Source: Halomonas denitrificans
Lineage (GTDB): Bacteria > Pseudomonadota > Gammaproteobacteria > Xanthomonadales > Wenzhouxiangellaceae
Reading direction: 5' to 3'
Assembly (NCBI GenBank): GCA_019800895.1
Contig: JAHVKF010000002.1
Span: 310,001-374,000 of the forward strand
DNA: 64,000 nucleotides
A program made the translations under genes and the position numbers. Shown in pieces: positions 17,797-24,284 of this stretch. Positions within the stretch are counted from its first letter, which is position 1; each line of letters starts with the position of its first letter. Under the pieces are notes generated by a model. The model was not told where the DNA came from. It saw only the letters and a program-made list of their open reading frames with translations, and ran no database searches.

Positions 17797-18279
17797 TCAG
17801 CTGCAGTCGAAGCGTTCGGAGCCGACCCGGCCCGTGCGTTCGATGAGGACCCGCCGCGCGTTGTCCGCGGTGCAGTTGTCCAGGTCGAGCTCGATGGTCA
17901 GCGCGGCCGAGGCGAAGCCGTTGGCCTCGAAGTCGACCGATCCACCGGCCGGATCGAACTGGAAGTCGGCCCCGGGCGAACCCCAGACCCGCAGCACTTC
18001 TTCATCGCCGGCGCCGCGGTTGGCGATCACCATCCAGCCCTCGTTCCAGCTGCCGCCGCAGTCTTCGCCGTCCGAACTGGAACAGACGGTGATCGGGTCG
18101 GCCCGCTTCAGGGCCTCCGAGCGGGCGAACTGGAACGCCGTCACCAGCTCGTTGGTCTGGCCGGTGAGCCGGTTGTTCTGGATGAAGGTCGTGAACGCCG
18201 GCAGCGCCGCGGTGGTCACGATCGCCAGCAAGGCGATGGCGATCAGCAGTTCCATCAGCGTGAACCCGCGCTGGTTCAT
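17797..18279 (-). CDS. fimU: Minor pilin FimU (GspH-like), first gene of the pilin operon
   Basis: A 160-residue pilin starting MNQRG, then FTLMELLIAIALLAIVTTAALPAF, followed by the GspH/FimT-type segment RLTGQTNELVTAFQFARSEALKR and TVCSSSD. C-terminal cysteines (DNC, FDCS) can form disulfides. The chosen ATG at 18279 has GAAGG 6 bases upstream and gives a normal 5-residue leader; an ATG at 18294 (adding MSKAT) is the alternative. The operon promoter should lie in 18295-18520, shared with the divergent cytochrome gene, but I cannot define it. FimU is the connector between the tip complex and the major pilin. Confidence 0.88.
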   Translation of the reverse strand: MNQRGFTLMELLIAIALLAIVTTAALPAFTTFIQNNRLTGQTNELVTAFQFARSEALKRADPITVCSSSDGEDCGGSWNEGWMVIANRGAGDEEVLRVWGSPGADFQFDPAGGSVDFEANGFASAALTIELDLDNCTADNARRVLIERTGRVGSERFDCS

Positions 18280-18526
18280 CGTGGCCTTCGACATGGCGCA
18301 ACTACCCGAAAGTGTCCTGCATGCCATCATCCACGAATCGGTGGCAAGCGCCACTCTCCCCTGACGAACGGTCGATCCGGCGCGCTGAACGGTCCGGCCG
18401 GTGCCCGCATTCCGGCCGCGCGGGACGAATCTGCGACGCGGATCACACCTTCGCGGATCGCGACGTCGCACCCCGGTACGGGGCCTTACGCGAAGATCAC
18501 GTGCGCTTCCGCTCCGCGGCACCGTT

Positions 18527-18654
18527 TATAATGTCGGGCTGGATCGAATGGCCGATCGCCGGAACGGCGGTGGCGCGGCCCATCAACGATCCAGACCGAC
18601 GAATCCGGACCCGAGTTCGCGTGGGTCAGCGGGAGGTGGATCTCCCGAAGACCC
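18527..18654 (+). promoter_or_regulatory. Candidate -10 box and structured 5' leader of the cytochrome c gene
   Basis: A perfect TATAAT (18527-18532) is the best -10 box in the 400-base divergent region; the matching -35 is weak. Downstream, GGGTC-AG-CGGGAG (18623-18635) and CTCCCG-AA-GACCC (18642-18654) form a two-part perfect stem with a symmetric AG/AA internal loop and a 6-base loop. It ends 25 bases before the GTG start and is not followed by a T run, so it is a leader hairpin and not a terminator. The rest of 18280-18679 holds no gene. Confidence 0.45.
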
Positions 18655-18679
18655 GCTCAGAATCCATGCGAGGTAGTGC

Positions 18680-19186
18680 GTGAGCGCAAACGACGATCGA
18701 ATCTTTCTCAAGCGGTTCAGCCTGGTGATCGTGGCCCTGGCGATCTTCGCCATCGTCATGATCCTGGTGGCGTTCCAGTTCCACAAGACGCTGGGCCAGC
18801 ACGACAACCCCGCCCGCGTCGAGGCCATTTCCGCGCGCATCCAGCCGGTCGCCGGCGTCTATGCCGGTGAAACCGGGCGCGCTGCCGCAATGGCGGCGGC
18901 GGAAACCGCCAGCGCCGGTGCGGCCCCGCAGGTGGCCTTCGATGGCAGTCTCGACGGTGCGATGATCTACGACCGCGTCTGCGCGGCCTGCCACGATTCC
19001 GGCGCAGCCGGCGCGCCGATGCTGGTCGCGGCCGACTGGACCGATCGTCTGCCCAAGGGCGAAGACACGCTGGTCGATCACGCGATCAACGGCATCGGCG
19101 TGATGCCGGCCAAGGGCGGCCGCTCCGACCTCAGCGACGAGCAGGTTCGGGCCTCCGTCGAGTACATGCTCGCGCAGGTCCAGTAA
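18680..19186 (+). CDS. Membrane-anchored c-type cytochrome, cytochrome c5-like
   Basis: A 168-residue protein with an uncleaved N-terminal anchor (about 12-35), an Ala-rich linker and one haem c domain. CAACH (Cys101, Cys104, His105) binds the haem and Met142 in GIGVMPAKGG is the likely sixth ligand. The MIYDRVCAACHDSG and DEQVRASVEYML contexts match the cytochrome c5 group, periplasmic electron carriers to terminal oxidases. The GTG start at 18680 is preceded by GAGG at good spacing. It appears monocistronic. A hairpin with arms TTCGGCGG/CCGCCGAA follows in the 52-base gap before acpH and may end both convergent transcripts. Confidence 0.87.
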   Translation: MSANDDRIFLKRFSLVIVALAIFAIVMILVAFQFHKTLGQHDNPARVEAISARIQPVAGVYAGETGRAAAMAAAETASAGAAPQVAFDGSLDGAMIYDRVCAACHDSGAAGAPMLVAADWTDRLPKGEDTLVDHAINGIGVMPAKGGRSDLSDEQVRASVEYMLAQVQ

Positions 19187-19238
19187 GCCGCCCCCCCGGC
19201 GAAGGCGCGGGGTTCGGCGGTCTCCGGCCCGCCGAAGG

Positions 19239-19841
19239 CTAGCCCGGGCGTCCCCGCTCCGCATCGAGAAATTCTCGCGCCCGCGACTGCAGGCGTGGGA
19301 ACAGTTCGTCGAAGGCCCGGCCGATGGCCGCCTCGTGCCGATCGAGCAGCTCCAGGCCCCGGGCCAGCGGCTCGGCTCGACCGTGACGGCGCGCGATGAG
19401 ACCGAAGATGTCATGCAGCAGCGCCCGGTCGTCCAGTCGGGTCCACAGCCCCACGGCCGCCGCCCAATCCGCGAAGCGGGCCAATCGCGGCGGAAGCTCG
19501 CCCCGACGCTCGGCAAGGAGCGAATCGACTTCGCGCCCGAATTCCGCCCGCGGCCGGGGACCGAATTCTCCCCACCGCTTCGATAGCTCCCGGTCGAACA
19601 GTACGTCGAGAACGATCCCGCCGTAGCGCCGCCATGGCGGACGGAACCGGGCCAGCAGGCCGGTCACTGCCGGGTCGCTGTCCGACCAGGCATCGATCCG
19701 CCGATGCAGCCGGATGCCGCGAACCAGGCCGGGGGACAGGTCGACGGCCTCGAGCCGGCCCTTGACGTGGTCGCCGAGCAGCGCGCCGAGTCGATCGTCC
19801 GGGTCGCGGCCGGCCAGCACCAGGTGGGCGAGGTGGTTCAT
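19239..19841 (-). CDS. acpH: Acyl-carrier-protein phosphodiesterase (AcpH family)
   Basis: A 200-residue cytosolic protein matching the AcpH/DUF479 family: MNHLAHLVLAG start, LGALLGDHVKGR, GIRLHRRIDAWSDSDP and GGIVLDVLFDRELSKRW. The His and Asp residues in these motifs form the metal site of this HD-like hydrolase. AcpH removes 4'-phosphopantetheine from acyl carrier protein. The length is close to the 193 residues of E. coli AcpH. It is divergent from the hydrolase gene at 20034 and convergent with the cytochrome c gene. No operon partner. Confidence 0.88.
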   Translation of the reverse strand: MNHLAHLVLAGRDPDDRLGALLGDHVKGRLEAVDLSPGLVRGIRLHRRIDAWSDSDPAVTGLLARFRPPWRRYGGIVLDVLFDRELSKRWGEFGPRPRAEFGREVDSLLAERRGELPPRLARFADWAAAVGLWTRLDDRALLHDIFGLIARRHGRAEPLARGLELLDRHEAAIGRAFDELFPRLQSRAREFLDAERGRPG

Positions 19842-20033
19842 GCAGGTGGCACTCGTTCGGGCGTAAACCGGGCGCTCCGGGGCCGCTACGCCCCACCGGC
19901 GCAGTGGCCCGGATGCGGGTTATCATGCGTCGGCACGCTGGCGGTGACAAGGCGCACGGCGGTCGACCACCGCTCCCGGACTCCGCCCCGGTGCACCGCT
20001 CCCGAACGACCCCTCATCCATGAACGACGCGCA

Positions 20034-20705
20034 ATGACCAGCCAACGGCCCATCGACCCCGAAACGTTTCCGGACGAGCAGACCGAGTTCTTCCTGAGCG
20101 GCCCGGCCGGCCGCCTCGAATGCATCACGGACGTTCCGGAGCCCGACCAGACCCGGCCGGCCACCGCGGTCCTGTGCCACCCGCACCCGCAGCACGGCGG
20201 CACGCTGCGCAACAAGGTGGTGACGATCATGGAGCGCAGCCTGCGCGAGTCGGGGCTGGCCACCGTGCGGTTCAATTTTCGCGGCGTGGGCGACAGCGAG
20301 GGCGAGTTCGACGACGGCGAGGGGGAGCTCGAGGACCTGCTCGCCGTGATCGACTGGGTCCGGCGCACGCGCCCGGACACCGATCTCTGGCTGGCCGGAT
20401 TCTCCTTCGGCTCCTGGATCGCACTGCGGGCCGCGCAGGACCAGCCGGTGCGGATGCTGATTTCGATTGCCCCGCCCGTCGAGCGCTACGGCTTCGCCGA
20501 CCTGCTGCCGCCGAACGCGCCGTGGCTGGTGGTCCAGGGCGACGAAGACGAAGTCGTGTCGCCGGACGCGGTGGTGTCCTGGGCCGAGGCGCTGGACGAT
20601 CCGCCCGAGCTCGTCGTCATGGAAGGCAGCGGGCACTTCTTCCACCGCCGCCTGATGGACCTGCGCGGGCTGATCAAGAACGCGGTCGCCAACCACCTGC
20701 CCTGA
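20034..20705 (+). CDS. Alpha/beta hydrolase, dienelactone-hydrolase-like
   Basis: A 223-residue soluble hydrolase. It has the nucleophile elbow GFSFGSW, the oxyanion-region motif CHPHPQHGGTLRNKVV, an NFRGVGDSEGEFDDG segment after the next strand, a late Asp in QGDEDEVVSP and the catalytic His in GSGHFFHRRL. This pattern fits a well-conserved group of small proteobacterial hydrolases of unknown substrate, often next to zapE as here. The zapE start is only 17 bases downstream, so the two genes are probably cotranscribed. The start at 20034 was chosen for family fit; sequence upstream is not protein-like. Confidence 0.82.
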   Translation: MTSQRPIDPETFPDEQTEFFLSGPAGRLECITDVPEPDQTRPATAVLCHPHPQHGGTLRNKVVTIMERSLRESGLATVRFNFRGVGDSEGEFDDGEGELEDLLAVIDWVRRTRPDTDLWLAGFSFGSWIALRAAQDQPVRMLISIAPPVERYGFADLLPPNAPWLVVQGDEDEVVSPDAVVSWAEALDDPPELVVMEGSGHFFHRRLMDLRGLIKNAVANHLP

Positions 20706-20722
20706 GCGTATCCCGCTCCGCC

Positions 20723-21814
20723 GTGCCGGTCTCCTCCTCCTGCCCCGGGCCCGCCGAGCGCCATCGCGCGCTGGTCGAGGCCGGTCGCCTGCAGCCGGAC
20801 GACGCCCAGGGGGCCGTCGCCGGCAAGCTGCAGCGCTGCTTCGAACGCCTCCAGGCCGCTCGCCCTCGCTGGTTCCGCAAGCCCGAAGCGGTGCCCGGCC
20901 TGTACCTCCACGGCCGCGTCGGCCGCGGCAAGACGCTTCTGATGGACCTGTTCGTCGACGCGCTCGAGGACAGCGGCGAAGCGGTCGAGCGGGCGCATTT
21001 CCACCGGTTCATGGACGATGTCCATGCGCGGCTGAAAGGCCTGGGCCAGCGTCAGCGTCCGCTGGACGCGATCGCCCGGGACTTACGCAAGCGTACCCGG
21101 GTGATCTGCTTTGACGAGTTCCACGTCGAGGACATCGCCGACGCCATGCTGCTGGGCGAACTCACGCGCCAGTGGTTCGAGCTCGGAATCACGCTGGTCG
21201 CGACCAGCAACACCGCGCCGGACGACCTGTACGCAGGCGGTCTGCAGCGCCAGCGGTTCCTGCCGGCGATCGAGCAGATCCATGCCCATTGCGAGGTCGT
21301 CGAACTCGACGCCGCCGAGGATTTCCGCCTGCGCGAACTGGCCCGACACCCGACCTGGCTGACGCCCAACGACGCGGCCGCCGACCGGCAGCTGATCGAC
21401 GAGTTTCGCGCCCTGTCGCCCAAGGTGGAGACCGAGCAGCACGTCACGCTGACCGTCCGGGGCCGGCCGATGGAGGCGCGCGCCCGGGCCGGTTCGCTGG
21501 CCTGGTTCGAGTTCGACGAACTGTGCCGGGGCGCCCGTTCGTCCGGCGACTACCTGGAACTGACCTACCGCTTCTCGACGCTGCTGGTCGCCAACGTGCC
21601 GCAGCTGGACGATGACGACAACAACGCCGCCCGGCGCTTCATCCACCTGGTCGACGCCTGCTACGACCGCAACGTGAAGCTGATCGCCTCGGCCGAGACC
21701 GGGATCGACGAGCTCTACACCGGCAAGAAGCTCTCCGCCCCATTCCAGCGGACCCGCTCCCGGCTGGTCGAAATGCAGAGCAAGGACTACCTCGCCCGCC
21801 CGCATCGACCTTGA
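20723..21814 (+). CDS. zapE: Cell division AFG1-family ATPase ZapE
   Basis: A 363-residue ATPase with Walker A GRVGRGKTLLMDLF, Walker B VICFDEFHVEDIADAM, a sensor-like LVATSNTAPDDLY and C-terminal SAETGIDELYTG. These are diagnostic of the AFG1/ZapE family. ZapE acts on the Z ring during division in E. coli, particularly under low oxygen or heat. The start is uncertain: GTG at 20723 fits the family length (about 375 in E. coli), and no clear ribosome site is visible in the 17-base gap after the hydrolase, suggesting coupled translation. Confidence 0.9.
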   Translation: MPVSSSCPGPAERHRALVEAGRLQPDDAQGAVAGKLQRCFERLQAARPRWFRKPEAVPGLYLHGRVGRGKTLLMDLFVDALEDSGEAVERAHFHRFMDDVHARLKGLGQRQRPLDAIARDLRKRTRVICFDEFHVEDIADAMLLGELTRQWFELGITLVATSNTAPDDLYAGGLQRQRFLPAIEQIHAHCEVVELDAAEDFRLRELARHPTWLTPNDAAADRQLIDEFRALSPKVETEQHVTLTVRGRPMEARARAGSLAWFEFDELCRGARSSGDYLELTYRFSTLLVANVPQLDDDDNNAARRFIHLVDACYDRNVKLIASAETGIDELYTGKKLSAPFQRTRSRLVEMQSKDYLARPHRP

Positions 21815-21832
21815 GCGAATTCATCGATTTTT

Positions 21833-22260
21833 ACCGCAGATGGACGCAGATAGAACCTCAGCATCTGCGTGAAGCCCGGGGGATCGGGATGGACGGTTGC
21901 CAGCCAGACAGATCAAGGACCGCGCCGTGACAAAAGACGGTCGAGCCCCGGATGCATCGTCCGCCGATCAGCAGGAATGCGCACACCTCAGGACTCGGAC
22001 ATTCGCCGTTCGGCAATCTTTCCGGTCACCCAAGACCTCGCAAAGCAGAGCCAGAGCACAGCGGCTTTCGACCTTCACGATCGCGGACGGCGCATTCGCA
22101 CTTCGTTCGATTTGAGTAAACCGAAACGTTCAGCTCCGCTTGCCGGGCCGTTCCATTGCCGGCCCGCCTGTTCTCGGCCCGCTCGATCTCGCTATTCCGG
22201 GTAGCCGAGTTCACTTGGAGCCTTTGCCTTCCTGGTTTTCGTCCGCGTTCATCCGCGGTA
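21833..22260. repeat. Inverted-repeat-bounded element with CGCAGATGAA-type ends, copy 1
   Basis: This gene-free stretch of about 430 bases is bounded by TTACCGCAGATGGACGCAGA (21831-21850) and, inverted, TCCGCGTTCATCCGCGGTA (about 22242-22260). Each end is made of 10-base units of the type CGCAGATGAA. The interior has no gene-like reading frame and is unrelated to the interiors of the other two copies (33757-33914 and 43201-43551). Confidence 0.6.
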
Positions 22261-22263
22261 GCC

Positions 22264-22296
22264 ACAAAAAAGCCGGCCGCGCAGGGCGGCCGGCCG
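22264..22296 (-). terminator. Intrinsic terminator of the sigma factor operon
   Basis: On the minus strand, a 9-bp perfect stem (arms 22286-22294 and 22272-22280, GCCGGCCGC / GCGGCCGGC) with a 5-base loop is followed directly by TTTTTT. It lies about 45 bases after the stop of the DUF4252 gene and ends that operon. Confidence 0.9.
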
Positions 22297-22338
22297 GGCA
22301 GCACCGGTCCGGGGACCGGCGTCGGGGCTCGTGGACGA

Positions 22339-22899
22339 TCAGCTGTCGTCGTCGCCGTTGCCGTTGCCGGCGTTCATCAGTTCCTCGAGGTCGAAGTCGG
22401 AGAAGTCGATCCCGCCGCCGAGGGTCTTGCCGATGAACACCGGGTCGAGCGCGCCGAAGACGTTGATGAACACCGCATCGCCGCTCGACTCGGTGACCAT
22501 CAGGACGATGCCATCGACGAACTCACCCGACTCCTTGATGTAGATGTCGACGTGATCGGAATCGTCCCGGACCTCGACCGCCGGGGTCCAGCCCTCGTTG
22601 CCGAGCTCGAACGCCGTGTCGGATACGAAGGCCCGGGCCTGCGTGCCGTCGACGTCTTCGAAGACCATCACGCGCAGGCCGGAAACGCCGCTGATCAGGT
22701 CCGCGATATCGGCATTCGTGCCGCGGAAGCCTTCGGCCAGGCCCTGGATCATCGTGCTGCCGAAATTCAGGTTGACCGTCGGTCCGGTCCCGAACACCTT
22801 CTTGACCGGTTCGAGATCGACCTGGCCCGGTGCCTGGGCCAGGGCAGAGGTCGCGAAGGGGACGGTGAGCAGCAGCAGGGCAATTCGAAGTGGTTTCAT
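22339..22899 (-). CDS. Secreted DUF4252 protein
   Basis: A 186-residue protein with a signal peptide (MKPLRIALLLLTVPFATSALAQ cut after ALA) and one DUF4252 domain. Features are VNLNFGSTMIQGLAEGF, SGVSGLRVMVFEDV and GIVLMVTESSGDAVFINVFG. Members are periplasmic or cell-surface proteins of unknown function that often follow an ECF sigma factor and a membrane protein, as here. The C-terminal tail (LEELMNAGNGNGDDDS) is acidic and flexible. The gene begins 2 bases after the end of the membrane-protein gene and ends before a strong terminator, so it is the last gene of a three-gene operon. Confidence 0.82.
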   Translation of the reverse strand: MKPLRIALLLLTVPFATSALAQAPGQVDLEPVKKVFGTGPTVNLNFGSTMIQGLAEGFRGTNADIADLISGVSGLRVMVFEDVDGTQARAFVSDTAFELGNEGWTPAVEVRDDSDHVDIYIKESGEFVDGIVLMVTESSGDAVFINVFGALDPVFIGKTLGGGIDFSDFDLEELMNAGNGNGDDDS

Positions 22900-22900
22900 T

Positions 22901-23458
22901 TCAACTCTCCTGGGTGGGTTCCGGTGGGTGGTGCGGGGCAAGACGGAACGAGTCGAGCAGGTGCCCGTAAGGCAGCTCCTGGAGCTCGATCCGAAGAAAA
23001 TCCTCGGGGCGGTCGAGATGCTCGCGAACCCCTCGGCCGGCCAGGGCCAGGGCTCGGCGCGACGTCCGGTCGAGCGTGACCAGGGCCAGCTGGAGCTGCT
23101 CGGCGTTCGTGGTCGAGACCGGCGACGGCTCCGGCCCGCCCGGCCGCAGCGCCGCAACCAGGACCAGTACGCCGGCCAGGCCGGCCGCCAGCGCGACCGG
23201 GAGCCCCGGCCAGCGTCGCGTGCTCCGGCGCGGATGAACCGCGGCATGCCGAAGAACGGCGCGGCGGAGCGCCGTCGGCAGCCCATGGTCGGGGCCCAGC
23301 TCGGCCAGCTCGCGTCGCAGCGCCCAGTCGGCGGCGAGATCGCGGTCCTGCGGCGGCGTCCCCGCAGCGCGCAGCCGGGTCTCGAGTTCGGCGTCGCTCG
23401 GCCGACCGTTACGGTGATCGTTGCGGCGATCGTTGCGGTGATCAGGCGACCTGTTCAT
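22901..23458 (-). CDS. Single-span membrane protein, putative anti-sigma factor
   Basis: A 185-residue protein with a basic, disordered N terminus (MNRSPDHRNDRRNDHRNGR), a cytoplasmic helical segment (about 22-75) and one membrane span (about 85-104: LPVALAAGLAGVLVLVAAL). A periplasmic C-terminal part (FLRIELQELPYGHLL) follows. There is no zinc HxxxCxxC motif. Its gene overlaps the ECF sigma gene by 17 bases and has the expected topology, so it is probably the cognate anti-sigma factor. That is inference; no family signature is visible. Confidence 0.6.
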   Translation of the reverse strand: MNRSPDHRNDRRNDHRNGRPSDAELETRLRAAGTPPQDRDLAADWALRRELAELGPDHGLPTALRRAVLRHAAVHPRRSTRRWPGLPVALAAGLAGVLVLVAALRPGGPEPSPVSTTNAEQLQLALVTLDRTSRRALALAGRGVREHLDRPEDFLRIELQELPYGHLLDSFRLAPHHPPEPTQES

Positions 23459-23960
23459 GCAGCTCTTCCTCCAGCAACCGCCGCAGGGCGCGACGGGCGC
23501 GAAACGTGTAGACCTTGACCTGGTTCTCGCTGAGCTCGAGCGTGCGCGCCGTGGTCGCGACGTCGACGTCCTGCAGGTCGCGCAGGATCAGCAGACTGCG
23601 TCCGGGTTCGGGCATCCGGGCGACGGCGTCCCGGAGCGTCCGGCGTCGCCGCTCGCTGTCGGCCAGTTCCGCCGGACCCTCCGGCGCCTCATCGGCCGCA
23701 TCGCGCTCCCCGACCAGCTTCAGTAGCACGCCGCGGGTGCGGGTGCGGCCGCGCAGGCGGTCGAGGCAGGCATTGCGGGTGCAGGTCAGCAGCCACGGCA
23801 GTTCGGACCCTGTCTCGATGCGCGCGAGGTGGTCCCACAGCTTGATCAGCGTGTCCTGGACGACGTCGTCGGCTTCGTCGACGCGCCCCAGCAGCGCCAG
23901 CGCCAGGTGGCGCAGGCGGGGGCCGTGGGCGTCCACGAGCTGTTCGAATCGCCGTCTCAT
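23442..23960 (-). CDS. ECF-family RNA polymerase sigma factor
   Basis: A 172-residue sigma-70-like factor with region 2 (LALALLGRVDEADDVVQDTLIKLWDHL, the core-binding and -10 region) and region 4 (MPEPGRSLLILRDLQDVDVATTARTLELSENQVKVYTFRARRALRRLL, the -35-binding helix-turn-helix). It lacks regions 1 and 3, as expected for ECF sigma factors. The operon is sigma, membrane protein, DUF4252. The target promoter may be its own, but I see no clear match in the 325-base upstream region, which is full of REP-like repeats. Confidence 0.9.
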   Translation of the reverse strand: MRRRFEQLVDAHGPRLRHLALALLGRVDEADDVVQDTLIKLWDHLARIETGSELPWLLTCTRNACLDRLRGRTRTRGVLLKLVGERDAADEAPEGPAELADSERRRRTLRDAVARMPEPGRSLLILRDLQDVDVATTARTLELSENQVKVYTFRARRALRRLLEEELHEQVA

Positions 23961-24079
23961 GCCCGGTATACGCGTGAGGAGAGGGAGGGGTTACAGGGTG
24001 CACCGGATTCCTTCCGTCGCCCAGTGCCGGTCGGCAGGGGGATCCCGCCTCGGTCGGGGTCGGCGGCGTCTTCGCGGAT

Positions 24080-24165
24080 CGCTGAGGGAGCGAGCTCGCC
24101 GGCAATCGCCGGTGTTCATGATCTCGATCGATCGGCTCGCTCGCGAGCTCACTCCCACAGGCGGC
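24080..24165. repeat. Inverted REP-like pair between the sigma operon and polA
   Basis: GAGGGAGCGAGCTCGCC (24085-24101) and GCTCGCGAGCTCACTCCCAC (about 24139-24158) are opposed copies of the REP motif seen at 7.4 and 7.7 kb (TGTGGGAGCGAGCTTGCGAG). They can form a hairpin. The rest of the 324-base gap 23961-24284 holds no gene. Confidence 0.65.
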
Positions 24166-24284
24166 GGCTCTGATCCGGGTTGGCCGGTTCCCGCCGTCAG
24201 CCACGCCTGACGGGGGCTCGCAGGGAGTCACCCGGGAAGTGCCCGGGCACCTTTCGGCACAGGGGATCGGGAACCGCTCCCCGG

